Positions 9,127 through 17,495 of a stretch of 64,000 nt of DNA are shown in pieces (position 1 is the stretch's first letter; each line of letters begins with the position of its first letter). The stretch is from Aminobacter ciceronei (GTDB lineage Bacteria; Pseudomonadota; Alphaproteobacteria; Rhizobiales; Rhizobiaceae). Made by a program: the position numbers and the translations under genes. The stretch spans positions 93,075-157,074 of the forward strand of contig NZ_JACJHY010000015.1 in assembly GCF_014138625.1 (NCBI RefSeq), read 5' to 3'. Under the pieces are notes generated by a model, which searched no databases, was not told the DNA's origin, and saw only the letters and a program-made list of their open reading frames with translations.

Positions 9127-9741
9127 ATGGGACGACCACGAAGTTTTGAGCAGCCAGCAGTGGTGGCCGCGGCAATGGATCAGTTCTGGAGCCGCGGGTA
9201 CGAGGCGACCTCCGTGCGCGATCTTGCGAGCGCGATGTCGATGACCGGCGCCAGCCTCTACAATGCCTTCGGCGACAAGCGTTCCCTGTTCAGGCATTGT
9301 CTGGACGCCTATCTCGACACCTATGCGCGGCGGAGAATCGCTGAACTCGACGCCAGTGAGGATCCCATCAGCGGGATCCGAAACTTTTTCGACGATCTTG
9401 TAGCAGCGTCACTGAAGGACCGCCGTGGATGCCTCCTCGTCAACTCGGCCATGGAGGTCGCACCATGGGATCCTGAATTTGCCGAGTTGATCGAGGCGAG
9501 CCTGCGCGAGATCGAGGACGGCTTCTATCGCGCGCTGGAACGTCTTCCCGCTGAACCTAATCGGCAGCCGTATCAAGATATTCGCACCACGGCTCGCCTG
9601 ATATTGTCAGCTGTTATCTCCCTTCGCGTTCTGGCGCGGGCTGGCGGAGACAGGGACAGGCTTTGCAGCATCGCAAGATCGGCGGTCGCCTTGGCGGAAG
9701 ACGGTCACCGAGCTGGCTCGAACACAGTCATTCCGGACTGA
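9127..9741 (+). CDS. TetR/AcrR-family transcriptional regulator
   Basis: A 204-residue repressor-type protein. The N-terminal HTH is typical (residues about 10-55: WSRGYEATSVRDLASAM then SLYNAFGDKRSLF). The C-terminal ligand domain is helical and contains RGCLLVNSAMEVAP, seen in a large group of TetR proteins related to electrophile/oxidant sensors. The ATG at 9127 has AGGAGAGG 6 bases upstream; longer in-frame versions lack a site. It is divergent from the peroxiredoxin operon with a palindrome between, so repression of that operon is the simplest model. Its 3' end overlaps the convergent DUF3047 gene by 14 bases. Confidence 0.87.
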   Translation: MGRPRSFEQPAVVAAAMDQFWSRGYEATSVRDLASAMSMTGASLYNAFGDKRSLFRHCLDAYLDTYARRRIAELDASEDPISGIRNFFDDLVAASLKDRRGCLLVNSAMEVAPWDPEFAELIEASLREIEDGFYRALERLPAEPNRQPYQDIRTTARLILSAVISLRVLARAGGDRDRLCSIARSAVALAEDGHRAGSNTVIPD

Positions 9742-10393
9742 ACCAGATGTCGCCATAATATGCCGTGGCGCGTCCCTTGTGATCGTCGGCGTCCGTCATG
9801 ATCGCAACGGCATCGATTTCCGTGATGTCCTGACCGAAGGACCTTTTGAGATCGTCCCGGAGATTGCGCTTGTGATTGACCCAGGCGCCTAGCCCCTGTT
9901 GGCCGCTGTCGGTCGCCACCAGGTGCACCTGACCCGAGTAGGGACTTGGCCATTCGCTGCCCAGGCTGTGTTGACTTGCCCAGACATAGTTTAGGGCGAG
10001 CGACCTCGCGCCGAGCATGCCGCGTTCGACCACCACATAGATCCGCGCTGGAAAGTCGTCGCCGGACTTCATGTTCTCATCAATGCCGGGAAAGATGTTT
10101 TCCACTTTCCATGACCAGTTGAGATAAGGCGTCTTGGTGAGATCGATCTTTATCTCGCGGTAACGCCCTGACGCCGTCCCGGCAGCTCTGGCGGCCAGAA
10201 CCTGGGCACCGGTATCGGGATCCTTGACCAATTCGTATTTAGTATCGCCCTTGAACGAACGGCTGCGCCAGCCTGACAGTGAACTTTGCGAGAAAGAGCC
10301 AACAAGAATGTCGCCGTCGGCTGGCTGGGCCCATACATTTGTCAGCAAAATCGACGCAGCGCTGAGGACGCTCAAAACCATGGCTCGGAACAC
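9728..10393 (-). CDS. DUF3047 family secreted protein
   Basis: A 221-residue exported protein with an N-terminal hydrophobic signal ending near NVWA-QPADG. The body matches the DUF3047 pattern: FKGDTKYELV, LNWSWKVENIFPG, FPARIYVVVE, LNYVWAS and a C-terminal DADDHKGRATAYYGDIWF. The fold is likely a beta-sandwich of unknown function. GTG at 10393 (AGAGGT six bases upstream) is the preferred start; ATG at 10381 is possible. A GTAACT-N16-CGAA promoter-like element lies about 250 bases upstream, so it may belong to the bufferin-sigma regulon. Confidence 0.8.
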   Translation of the reverse strand: MFRAMVLSVLSAASILLTNVWAQPADGDILVGSFSQSSLSGWRSRSFKGDTKYELVKDPDTGAQVLAARAAGTASGRYREIKIDLTKTPYLNWSWKVENIFPGIDENMKSGDDFPARIYVVVERGMLGARSLALNYVWASQHSLGSEWPSPYSGQVHLVATDSGQQGLGAWVNHKRNLRDDLKRSFGQDITEIDAVAIMTDADDHKGRATAYYGDIWFSPE

Positions 10394-10562
10394 GTATGCA
10401 CCTCTTGACGATCGGTTGAATAACGACGGATTCACAATCCAGTGGGCTCAGCTCCTAGTTCGACGAAGCAGTCAAAGGGACTTTTTCAGGGCGATGCCGT
10501 GGCACTGCTTGAATCCTGAGGATCTTATCGCCGCCATGTTTATCGCTTGGCTTTGCTCCTCA

Positions 10563-10817
10563 CTACGGCGCTAACCCGTAGGGATTGGAATTGCGGTGAT
10601 AGCCGCCCGATAGCACGCGATTGAGCCAGCTGTTGAAAAGTTCGCTCCCGAGCAAGCAGAAGTTACGGCGCGCTCGAAATATTCGAGGACTAATCACTTC
10701 CGCGTTCGATCCGAGCGCGGCCAGGTCCAGCCGGCCGCGGTTCAGCGCTGCCCAGACGATGACCGCCGCCAAACCGGCGAGAAGCAGGAGGCGCGGGAGA
10801 ATATGTCGGGTGCTCAC
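10563..10817 (-). pseudogene. Truncated TVP38/VTT-type membrane protein remnant
   Basis: An 84-codon frame starting with a GTG that overlaps the stop of the fatty-acid hydroxylase gene (GTGA). The first 35 residues look like the start of a TVP38/VTT protein (a hydrophobic helix then NRGRLDLAALGS). The rest does not continue that domain; a short ISPRI segment resembles one late in the VTT domain of the fusion at 6223-8358, suggesting an internal deletion. A product is unlikely to be functional. Confidence 0.45.
10641..10666 (-). promoter_or_regulatory. Putative SigF-type ECF promoter (GTAACT-N16-CGAA)
   Basis: Minus-strand GTAACT (10661-10666) and CGAA (10641-10644) are separated by exactly 16 bases. 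The element lies within the VTT remnant and points to the DUF3047 gene, 248 bases downstream. Confidence 0.5.
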
Positions 10818-11662
10818 GGCTCCTTCTCCGCCTTTTGGCGGTTGATCGGATAACCGCTCGCCGGGCCGCGTAGCGGTTGGATCAGCATCCGGTCGAGCCA
10901 GAGATCGCGGCGAGTGCGAAATTGCTCGATGCCGATGATCATGGCCTCGTGGCCTTCGCGCGGCTGCGGCAGGTAGGTGCCGAGCAGCCTGTCCCACCAG
11001 GGCAGATTGAACCCGAAATTGCTATTCGTTTCGCTTGGATGGATCGAATGATGAACCCGGTGCATGTCCGGGGTCACAACGAAGAGTCGCAGGATGCGGT
11101 CGATCCCGGGAGAGATACGGATATTGGAGTGGTTGAACATGGAGGTGCCGTTCAGAACCACCTCAAAGATGAGCACGGCGACCGCCGGCGGCCCAAGAGC
11201 TGCGACCACCACAAGCTTGATTGCCATCGACAGCAGGATTTCGATGGGGTGAAACCGCAGTCCCGTTGACACGTCGAATTCCAGATCGGCGTGATGCATG
11301 CGGTGCAGCCGCCAGAGGGCCGGCACCGCGTGGAATATCACGTGCTGGAGGTAGATGGCCAGATCGAGCGCCAGCACCGAACCGATGAAGGCGACCCATG
11401 CGGGCGTTTCAAATGCATTGAGCAGCCCCCAGCCTCGTTCCTGCGCCATGACGGCGAGCCCCACGGCCACAATGGGGAACATGAGGCGCACCAGGAGCGT
11501 ATCGATGACGACGACGCCGAGGTTGTTGCTCCAGCGGATCATGCGCGGAATTTCCCGCCGCCGGCGCGGTGCCGCCACTTCCCAGAGCGCCATCGCCAGA
11601 AGGATGCCTAGGAAGAAGGCCATGCGGATCAGCGGTTCGTTCGCAAGCAAGGAGTCGGTCAT
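10814..11662 (-). CDS. Sterol desaturase / fatty-acid hydroxylase family protein
   Basis: A 282-residue membrane di-iron enzyme of the fatty-acid hydroxylase superfamily. The histidine clusters HVIFH, HRMHH and HRVHH, with further histidines before NSNFGFNLPWWDRLLGTY, sit between about four hydrophobic helices, as the family requires for two irons. It would hydroxylate or desaturate a lipid at the membrane. The start at 11662 (MTDSLLANEP) is chosen because the family domain begins there; 67 extra in-frame codons upstream do not look like protein. Its ribosome-binding site is weak. The 256 bases upstream, up to ccdA, contain no other recognisable gene. Confidence 0.82.
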   Translation of the reverse strand: MTDSLLANEPLIRMAFFLGILLAMALWEVAAPRRRREIPRMIRWSNNLGVVVIDTLLVRLMFPIVAVGLAVMAQERGWGLLNAFETPAWVAFIGSVLALDLAIYLQHVIFHAVPALWRLHRMHHADLEFDVSTGLRFHPIEILLSMAIKLVVVAALGPPAVAVLIFEVVLNGTSMFNHSNIRISPGIDRILRLFVVTPDMHRVHHSIHPSETNSNFGFNLPWWDRLLGTYLPQPREGHEAMIIGIEQFRTRRDLWLDRMLIQPLRGPASGYPINRQKAEKEP

Positions 11663-11918
11663 TTGGGTGTCAGAAACCTTGTTAAGCCCGTCTGCATTGC
11701 GCTTGTAACTAATGCCATGGCCCAAGCTGCGGGCGATTTCGAGAAGGGTGAGGCAGACGGGGTTGTCGCGACCCTCATTATCATTTCGATCGATAGCGGA
11801 AATGTGGTGGTATGCTCTTGCTGGGAAGCGCAGGACGAGTGAAACCTTCGTCCTGTCGTACATCTGATCGGGCCAATGGCCTTACAACGCGACAGCTCAA
11901 GACCACGACTTCTGTTGA

Positions 11919-12641
11919 TCAAAAATGCGTTGTGAGCTGTGTGAGCCACGCGGGAGAGACATCGACCAGGAACGTTTCCAGTCTTTTGTCGAGGCCGGTT
12001 AGGAGCAGAAATCCGATAGCAATGAGCAGTCCGCCCAGCATCGCCTTCCCACCCTGACCTGCTCGCAGGAGCCTGTCCCGCCATCGCAACATCGTCTCCC
12101 TGGACGCAAGGCCCAGAAGGAGCAAAGGCAGGGCTGCACCTATGCCAAAGGCGGTCATAACCGTAGCCACCTGCCCAAGATCTTTTCCCTGCGCCGCGAG
12201 AACCGAGGCGGCGCCAAGCGTCGGTCCAACGCAGGGACTCCAGACGGCGCCTAGCAAAAGGCCAAGGGCGAATTGGCCTTTCAGACCTGTTGCTGCAAAA
12301 CCTCCAAACCGGCGATCGGCCCAGCCGCTGACAGGCCCCCCGGCAACGGCCAGTTGAGCCTGGAGCTTGGGTACCATGAGAACCAGCCCGACCGCGACCA
12401 ACAGCAGCGCAGCGACACTACGGAAGACGCCGGCGTCTAGCCCTATTGAGAATCCGATTGTTGCAACGAACAGCCCGATGGCGACGAAAGAAATGGCGAG
12501 GCCAACAGCCAGCGCCGCCGGCCCCGCCTTGTGCTCGGAGACGGCGGCGCCAAGAACGAGCGGCAAAAGCGGCAGAACGCAAGGCGACAGCGTCGAGAGG
12601 ATGCCAGCCAAGAGCGCAAACAGGACACTGCCAGTTGCCAT
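11919..12641 (-). CDS. ccdA: CcdA-type thiol transporter (cytochrome c biogenesis protein)
   Basis: A 240-residue protein with six hydrophobic helices. It has the CcdA/DsbD-beta signature LSPCVLPLLPLV near residue 16 and the second cysteine motif WSPCVGPTLG near residue 135. It carries reducing electrons from cytoplasmic thioredoxin across the membrane. It follows the exported thioredoxin gene by 10 bases, its natural partner. ATG at 12641 has GAGGGCGG upstream. Location directly downstream of the bufferin operon suggests a role in thiol/metal homeostasis (inference). Confidence 0.88.
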   Translation of the reverse strand: MATGSVLFALLAGILSTLSPCVLPLLPLVLGAAVSEHKAGPAALAVGLAISFVAIGLFVATIGFSIGLDAGVFRSVAALLLVAVGLVLMVPKLQAQLAVAGGPVSGWADRRFGGFAATGLKGQFALGLLLGAVWSPCVGPTLGAASVLAAQGKDLGQVATVMTAFGIGAALPLLLLGLASRETMLRWRDRLLRAGQGGKAMLGGLLIAIGFLLLTGLDKRLETFLVDVSPAWLTQLTTHF

Positions 12642-12651
12642 GGTGCCGCCC

Positions 12652-13056
12652 TCACTTGATCGATGTCGAGCGAACCAGAGCCGCAATCGAGTCTGGATCG
12701 GTATCGCCGACTGATCGACCTGTCTCCGTCTTGCCCTGAAACGCGATCAGGGTGCTCTGGCTCTGGGCGCGGAATTCTCGCACCACAGATTTCTGACTAT
12801 CGAAATCGACCGCGAAAATCACCAGATCCTTGTTCACCGGCTGCTCGGCTAGCGAATCGATGATCGGCTTCTGGGCCTTGCAGGTTGGGCACCACGTCGC
12901 CGAAATATCGACTAGGATGCGCTGGCCGCGCTGCTGCGCTTCCTCGAAGCTTGCCGTGTCGAAGGTCTTTCGTTCCGCCGCGCTCGCGACAGGGATCGCC
13001 AGCCACGAAGCCAATGACGCAGCGAGCGCGAAAGTGAGAAGCAGACGTCTTTGCAT
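12652..13056 (-). CDS. Periplasmic thioredoxin-family protein
   Basis: A 134-residue exported thioredoxin. A signal peptide covers residues 1-26 (cut near ASA-AERK); the active site is SATWCPTCKAQKP around residue 56, giving a CPTC redox pair. The length equals a single thioredoxin domain. With CcdA immediately downstream it forms a two-gene reducing pathway for the periplasm, comparable to the DsbD beta and gamma modules split into two proteins. A GATAACC/AGGAG-type site precedes the ATG. Confidence 0.87.
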   Translation of the reverse strand: MQRRLLLTFALAASLASWLAIPVASAAERKTFDTASFEEAQQRGQRILVDISATWCPTCKAQKPIIDSLAEQPVNKDLVIFAVDFDSQKSVVREFRAQSQSTLIAFQGKTETGRSVGDTDPDSIAALVRSTSIK

Positions 13057-13090
13057 GGTTATCTCCTAGAGTGAGTTTTGGGATGCGTTG

Positions 13091-13121
13091 CCTCAGACGA
13101 CGCAGTGCCTCTCGTCTGAGG
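13091..13121. terminator. Perfect 10-bp stem-loop between nrsF and thioredoxin genes
   Basis: CCTCAGACGA and TCGTCTGAGG pair perfectly around an 11-base loop. No U-run follows on the minus strand, so it may be an RNA-stability or partial-termination element separating the bufferin operon from the thioredoxin/ccdA pair rather than a classical terminator. Confidence 0.5.
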
Positions 13122-13184
13122 TGAAGGGGCGATCTCGTCCGGAAGCTTTCGTCGATAGGGTGCGCTCCTGGCGTCTCCCGGGCG

Positions 13185-13856
13185 TCAATCTCGGGGGGAC
13201 AATGTGCGCGGCGCGACCCACCGGAACATCCTCCGACCGAACAGTCCTCCCAGCCCGACGAGCAAGACCGCCGTGCCGACATTCCACATCAGGATCATCA
13301 CTGTGGCGTCAATGGCGTGGAACAGCGACAACGCCGTCGCGGTGATCGCCGCCACAGCCAGACTGCCCATCAAGGTCACCGCCGTTGGCCGGAGCGGCGC
13401 CGCATAGCGCAGCATCACCAGCATCGAGAGCGATAATGGGAGACTGGTCAGCACCAGTGTCGCGAAGCAGCGGGCTGCTTCTCCCAGGCTGACGCCCTCG
13501 GGCCCCACACTGATCCATTGGACAAGGCATTGATAGCCAATATTCGATAGCCAAATGCCTAGCGCGGGCACAGGAAGAAGAAGCCAAAGGCGCGACCGGT
13601 CCGGCAGACTGACCAGAAAGGCCGCGATCGCCGCCAATATGCCGGTCAGCAGCGAAGCCGCCATGCTGACGGCGAAAGCGGGCTGCTGAAGCTTTTGCGC
13701 GAGGTCCGGTCGGAGCCCCTGGCTGATGGCAAGCAGCGTCAGCACGACAGCAGCCAGCAGCAGCCAGTAGGTCGCGCGCCTCATGGGCGGCCGCAAGCGC
13801 CGTACCGGGGTCAGGTTTGACGCAAGCGATGCGATGAGATCTGGTGTCTTGATCAA
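13185..13856 (-). CDS. nrsF: NrsF-type anti-sigma factor (DUF1109)
   Basis: A 223-residue inner-membrane protein with six hydrophobic helices and a short cytoplasmic N-terminus (residues 1-25), the NrsF/DUF1109 layout. In Caulobacter, NrsF holds SigF inactive until metal or oxidant stress. Its start overlaps the sigma gene stop (ATGA), the standard coupling for such pairs. It is the last gene of the bufA-bufB-bufC-doxX-sigF-nrsF operon. A paralogue lies at 31512-32255. Confidence 0.87.
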   Translation of the reverse strand: MIKTPDLIASLASNLTPVRRLRPPMRRATYWLLLAAVVLTLLAISQGLRPDLAQKLQQPAFAVSMAASLLTGILAAIAAFLVSLPDRSRLWLLLPVPALGIWLSNIGYQCLVQWISVGPEGVSLGEAARCFATLVLTSLPLSLSMLVMLRYAAPLRPTAVTLMGSLAVAAITATALSLFHAIDATVMILMWNVGTAVLLVGLGGLFGRRMFRWVAPRTLSPRD

Positions 13857-14515
13857 CTCTGGCTCCGATCGGTCAGCATCTTCCGAAGGTTTTGCAGGGC
13901 GCGGTGGGTTGCGGTCTTTAGGGATGCGACGGAGCTTCCGCTTACCGCCGCAGCCTCCTTCAGCGACATCTCGTTGAGCTTTAGCATCCGGATGGCTTGC
14001 CTTTGCAAGGGAGGAAGATTGTCGATCGCACCGTGCAGGCCATGCCGATCCGGTCTCTCGTCCAGATTCGACTGAGGTTCCGCAAAAGTTTCGTGCTCAG
14101 GCGTGAGCGGGGTCTCGCGAGCTCTGACGCGGCCCTGGCGACGCAGCCGATCGACAAAGCGGCGATGCGCAATGGCGACCAGCCACGGTCCAAACGGCCG
14201 GGTCGGATCATAGGTGTGGCGGATGGAATGCAGGGTCAGCAGAGCGTCTTGAACAGCATCTTCCATATCCTGCCGGTTCCGAAGCAGCCGCGACGCAAGA
14301 GAACGAAGATACGGCGTCACTTCCTCCAAGAGCCGAAGATAAGCCGCCGAGTCGCCGTCCTGGGAGCGCGCCATGAGGATCGTCCAATCGATGTCCGAGA
14401 TCGCCGGTCCCTTGCGCCCAATACTTTGTCCATCATCACGGTGGGCTAGTCCGCGGTGCTGAGTTCCCGCCACGAGCCTCAGCGGTGGCACGTGGCTATG
14501 CGGCTCCTGGGTCAT
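13853..14515 (-). CDS. sigF: ECF RNA polymerase sigma factor, SigF type
   Basis: A 220-residue ECF sigma factor. Region 2 includes DMEDAVQDALLTLHSIRHTYDP (around residues 85-105) and region 4 includes LPPLQRQAIRMLKLNEMSLKEAAAVSG near the end. The tract after YDPTRPFGPWLVAIAHRRFVDRLRR matches the SigF group that is paired with NrsF. The first 45 residues are poorly conserved and the true start may be later. Because it is encoded within the bufA operon, and GTAACC-N16-CGAA lies before bufA, it probably activates its own operon. Confidence 0.87.
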   Translation of the reverse strand: MTQEPHSHVPPLRLVAGTQHRGLAHRDDGQSIGRKGPAISDIDWTILMARSQDGDSAAYLRLLEEVTPYLRSLASRLLRNRQDMEDAVQDALLTLHSIRHTYDPTRPFGPWLVAIAHRRFVDRLRRQGRVRARETPLTPEHETFAEPQSNLDERPDRHGLHGAIDNLPPLQRQAIRMLKLNEMSLKEAAAVSGSSVASLKTATHRALQNLRKMLTDRSQS

Positions 14516-14585
14516 CAGAAATGCTCGCGGATGAGAAAGGGAGCTTGATAAAGATCTGCATGTCTTACGGCAGAGCGAGCGAACA

Positions 14586-15110
14586 TCACGCAGATCCTCC
14601 CGGCGCTCGCGGCCGGAAGATCATGGCGATCAGATGATCGATCGACAGCGGACCTGGACCGATCGCAATAAGTGCAATCGCCATCGCGGCCCAGGGCAGA
14701 TGGAAATTCGCCCATCCGTCCGGCACGACGAGTTGAATGACGCCTGTCATGGCGAGGAGGCCGAGAGCGCTGAACCGGGTCGCGAGGCCGATGACCAACA
14801 GGATCGGCAAGACGATCTCGGCGGCACCGTCGAAAAGCGCCAGCGTGTCAGGCGCCGGAATGTCGTAGACATTGCCGAAAATGTGCAGCTTGAACTGTTC
14901 CTCGAACAGAAAGGACGCCGCTGGAGACAGCGACAGAAACCCGTCCCATTTGGTCAGACCTGAGCGAAAAAACGGGACGGCCAAAGCGATTCGCAGCGCA
15001 AGCGGTGCGATGCCATAAGCTGCCCACGCCAGCCATTCGAGAATGAGGCGAACACCTAGTTGTACGTTCGCCATGCCGATCCAATTTGGCCCGGTACGAG
15101 TCTGTGTCAT
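14586..15110 (-). CDS. DoxX family membrane protein of the bufferin operon
   Basis: A 174-residue membrane protein with four hydrophobic helices and the DoxX motif ALAVPFFRSGLTKWDGF near residue 45 and DGAAEIVLPILLVIGLATR near residue 95. DoxX proteins are frequent members of bufferin (bufABC) operons, where their role is not settled; a redox or export function is possible. The start overlaps the bufC stop (ATGA). Confidence 0.83.
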   Translation of the reverse strand: MTQTRTGPNWIGMANVQLGVRLILEWLAWAAYGIAPLALRIALAVPFFRSGLTKWDGFLSLSPAASFLFEEQFKLHIFGNVYDIPAPDTLALFDGAAEIVLPILLVIGLATRFSALGLLAMTGVIQLVVPDGWANFHLPWAAMAIALIAIGPGPLSIDHLIAMIFRPRAPGGSA

Positions 15111-15913
15111 GCTCTCATCCCTTTCATCTGAAGTCCTGGTTCGTTGCCGAGATGACAGTCGATGAACACGCCGGCGGCTATGAGGTCGCGAATGTTCCCC
15201 GATAGGTCGAAACGCGGGTCGGCGCCGAGCGCTATCTTCATGGCTCCGGTCAGTGATTGGCCCAGTCGCAGGGCTTCCACGAATTCGTAGCCGCCGGGCG
15301 GCATCGCGCGGACTTCAACCTCGGCTGCCGGCCGCACCAAGAGCACGTCCTCACCACCTGCCGCGAAATCCACCGGCCCCGGCACGCCATCGCCGACGTT
15401 CATCTGCCAGATCGTGAGGATCGGGAATCGCGACCAGATCAACCGTAGCGAGGGGTGGACGCTGAATGTGAGGTCAGCCGTCCGGTCGCCGGGGATGAAG
15501 GTTAGGGCTTCGGGCGTCAGCGGAATTGCTTCAGCAGCGTGATAGGCTTCCAGCCAGGCGCGTTCGAGCCGTGCAACGTCGGGAAGGTAGGGCAAGGAGG
15601 CGGCTGGCTCGAATTCTGAGATGAAATTGGCGAAGCCCGCGCCGTAGTCGAGAAGGATCGGCGAGGTTGGCGGCTCGGAAGCCACAAAGACACGCGCCAT
15701 CGCGTCGAAGAATTCTTCTCCAACGATCCGAGTGACCGCCGGAAAATTGCTTTTGAGCGCTTCCGTCAGGCCGACAACGACATTGTTTCGGTAGACGGAA
15801 AACCTTTTCGGGCTCGGCTCACCGTCGGGTCCAACGAGACCCGACGGCGCCGCGAGAGTAGGATCGAGCAGCGCCGCGGCAAACCCGTGCAGCCTATCAG
15901 CCAAGCATTGCAA
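15107..15913 (-). CDS. bufC: BufC / DUF2063 partner of the bufferin-modifying enzyme
   Basis: A 268-residue cytoplasmic protein with the DUF2063 N-terminal domain: KRFSVYRNNVVVGLTEAL near residue 36, FPAVTRIVGEEFF, YGAGFANFISEFEPA and LPYLPDVARLERAW around residue 115. In characterised systems this protein presents the precursor peptide to the DUF692 (MNIO) enzyme that converts cysteines to sulfur heterocycles. It overlaps bufB by 17 bases, implying coupled synthesis of the two subunits. Confidence 0.87.
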   Translation of the reverse strand: MQCLADRLHGFAAALLDPTLAAPSGLVGPDGEPSPKRFSVYRNNVVVGLTEALKSNFPAVTRIVGEEFFDAMARVFVASEPPTSPILLDYGAGFANFISEFEPAASLPYLPDVARLERAWLEAYHAAEAIPLTPEALTFIPGDRTADLTFSVHPSLRLIWSRFPILTIWQMNVGDGVPGPVDFAAGGEDVLLVRPAAEVEVRAMPPGGYEFVEALRLGQSLTGAMKIALGADPRFDLSGNIRDLIAAGVFIDCHLGNEPGLQMKGMRA

Positions 15914-16793
15914 GGATGCGCTCCTCTCGTTCGACGGTGAGCATGATCGCCTCGGCCCGTTCCGCCTCGGCCTTGAGTTCCGGCCACGCCGGCACGTTGG
16001 CGTCCCACTCGATCAAGGTCGGCACGGGGCCGATTTGCCTGATCGTGTGCTCGAAGAGGCCCCAGACGATCTTATCGACCGGACGGTCATGGGTGTCGAT
16101 CAGAAGCGGCCGTCCTTTCTCGTCCGCTTCAGGGGTGTAGCCGGCGAGATGGATCTCCTGGACATGCGCGAGCGGGTACTCATCGATGTAGCGGATCGGA
16201 TCCCATTGTTGATTGGTAGCCGCGACATGAACATTGTTGACGTCGAGGAGGAGACCGCAGCCTGTCCGCCGCACGATTTCAGCAATGAAGTCGATCTCGG
16301 AATAGATGCTCTCGGTAAAGGCGAGATAGGTCGAGGGGTTCTCCAGAAGCATCTGCCGCCCGAGCGTCTCCTGCACTTCATCGATGTGGGAGATGACCCG
16401 CGACAGTGTTTCAGCTGTGTATGGGACCGGCAGCAGATCATCGAAATACGCCGTGTCGTGGGTCGACCAGGCAAGATGCTCCGAGAACAGCCCTGGCTGA
16501 TAACGCTCGATGAGCTCGCTCAATCGTTTCAGGTGATCGCGGTCGAGCGGCCGGTCAGCGCCGATCGAGAGGCCAACGCCGTGCAGGGACAACGGAAACT
16601 TGTCGCGGATCCGGCTGAGGTAGCGGTGCGGCGGTCCACCCGCCCCCATATAGTTCTCCGCATGCACCTCGAAGAAGCCGATGTCCGGGTTTGAATCCAG
16701 GATCGTTCGGTAGTGGTCAGGCTTGAGTCCCACGCCGGCGCGAGGCGGGATTGCAATCCGGCGCGGGCTCTGCTCATCATTTTGTGGCGCCAT
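15897..16793 (-). CDS. bufB: BufB, DUF692 multinuclear iron oxidase (MNIO)
   Basis: A 298-residue TIM-barrel enzyme of the DUF692 family, which uses two or three irons to oxidise cysteines in precursor peptides. Family landmarks are all present in order: GVGLKPDHY, FFEVHAENY, LHGVGLSIG, FSEHLAW, ENPSTY, LLLDVNNVHV, EIHLAGY, IDTHDRPV and LIEWDANVP; these include the iron-binding His/Glu/Asp residues. ATG at 16793 has GAGGAG seven bases upstream; another in-frame ATG lies at 16808. The expected substrate is the BufA peptide encoded just upstream, and possibly the BufA2 and MerC-bufferin proteins elsewhere in the window. Confidence 0.9.
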   Translation of the reverse strand: MAPQNDEQSPRRIAIPPRAGVGLKPDHYRTILDSNPDIGFFEVHAENYMGAGGPPHRYLSRIRDKFPLSLHGVGLSIGADRPLDRDHLKRLSELIERYQPGLFSEHLAWSTHDTAYFDDLLPVPYTAETLSRVISHIDEVQETLGRQMLLENPSTYLAFTESIYSEIDFIAEIVRRTGCGLLLDVNNVHVAATNQQWDPIRYIDEYPLAHVQEIHLAGYTPEADEKGRPLLIDTHDRPVDKIVWGLFEHTIRQIGPVPTLIEWDANVPAWPELKAEAERAEAIMLTVEREERILAMLG

Positions 16794-16830
16794 GGCGATG
16801 CTCCTCATTCCTGCCTTTTTGGACGGATTC

Positions 16831-16855
16831 CAGGGCGGGCGCGTTGCCCGCCCTG
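16831..16855. terminator. Strong stem-loop between bufA and bufB
   Basis: CAGGGCGGGC (16831-16840) pairs perfectly with GCCCGCCCTG (16846-16855) around a 5-base loop, in the 78-base gap after bufA. There is no U-run on the minus strand. The likely effect is transcript processing or partial stopping so that the peptide is made in excess over its enzymes. Confidence 0.6.
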
Positions 16856-16871
16856 CTTGTCGAGCGTATCG

Positions 16872-17216
16872 TCAGGCCTTTATCGGCTTCAGGCTGCCAT
16901 GCCCGTTCGGCGTCTGCATGGTAGCGCAGGAGCCCTTTGCCACGAGTTTCCAGGAGTTTCCCTGATAGTCGACGGTGCTGGTTCCAGCACAGGTCGTTCC
17001 AGCTCCGGCGAAGCAGTCGTTATGGCCCTTCAGGGCAACGCCGTAGCACTGCTCGAATTTACCGGTCTTCATGGCCTTCATCGTCTTTGCCTGGTTCTCC
17101 TTCATCATCTTTTCCATCTCGGCCTTGCTGGCGGCACCGGCGGGCGCAGCAGCGAGTGAGCCGATGGCAGCGGCAAAGGCGGTGGCGACAACGACAGACA
17201 ACATGCGGTTGGACAT
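16872..17216 (-). CDS. bufA: BufA1 bufferin precursor peptide (DUF2282)
   Basis: A 114-residue exported precursor. Residues 1-28 are a signal peptide ([10 protein letters not shown]). The core has four cysteines, C57, C68, C76 and C97, in the DUF2282 pattern KFEQC...GHNDC...GTTC...KGSC. Bufferins of this type, after cysteine modification by BufB/BufC, bind copper or other soft metals in the periplasm. GGAGA lies 6 bases before the ATG at 17216. It is the first gene of the operon and is preceded by a GTAACC-N16-CGAA element 75 bases upstream. A near-copy is at 31016-31357. Confidence 0.9.
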   Translation of the reverse strand: MSNRMLSVVVATAFAAAIGSLAAAPAGAASKAEMEKMMKENQAKTMKAMKTGKFEQCYGVALKGHNDCFAGAGTTCAGTSTVDYQGNSWKLVAKGSCATMQTPNGHGSLKPIKA

Positions 17217-17290
17217 TTGTTTCTCCGATCGGTTGGAAGCGGCCTCGTTGGCCGCCATGCAGCAAGTCACCAAGACCCGCTTCTAGTTAC

Positions 17291-17316
17291 TTCGCTTGTT
17301 CACGGCCAAAGGTTAC
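17291..17316 (-). promoter_or_regulatory. SigF-type ECF promoter of the bufferin operon
   Basis: Minus strand: GTAACC (17311-17316), 16 bases, CGAA (17291-17294), 75 bases before bufA. The same element, the same spacer length and the same 75-base distance recur before the second bufA, with the whole leader conserved between them. This equals the GTAACC/CGAA form I recall for Caulobacter SigF promoters. Confidence 0.8.
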
Positions 17317-17495
17317 GTGGCGGAGAAGAATCAGTGGCCATAGCTGTGATTTTGCGTGCAATAGGGACCCTGTTTGTGAGGGGTCCCGTTTTCGTCCAAA
17401 CGGGACCCTTCAGCGCAGGGGCGCGGCACTGTTCCGGTTTCATCGGAGGCATTTGTTTTGAATGTTGGTTGTGGAAGGAGAGCCAGTCGAACGGA

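Noticed and set aside
11663..11863. 67-residue extension of the fatty-acid hydroxylase
   Set aside because: No similarity to the family and unlike protein; also considered an ATCGAT palindrome here as an operator, but it is short and lacks context.
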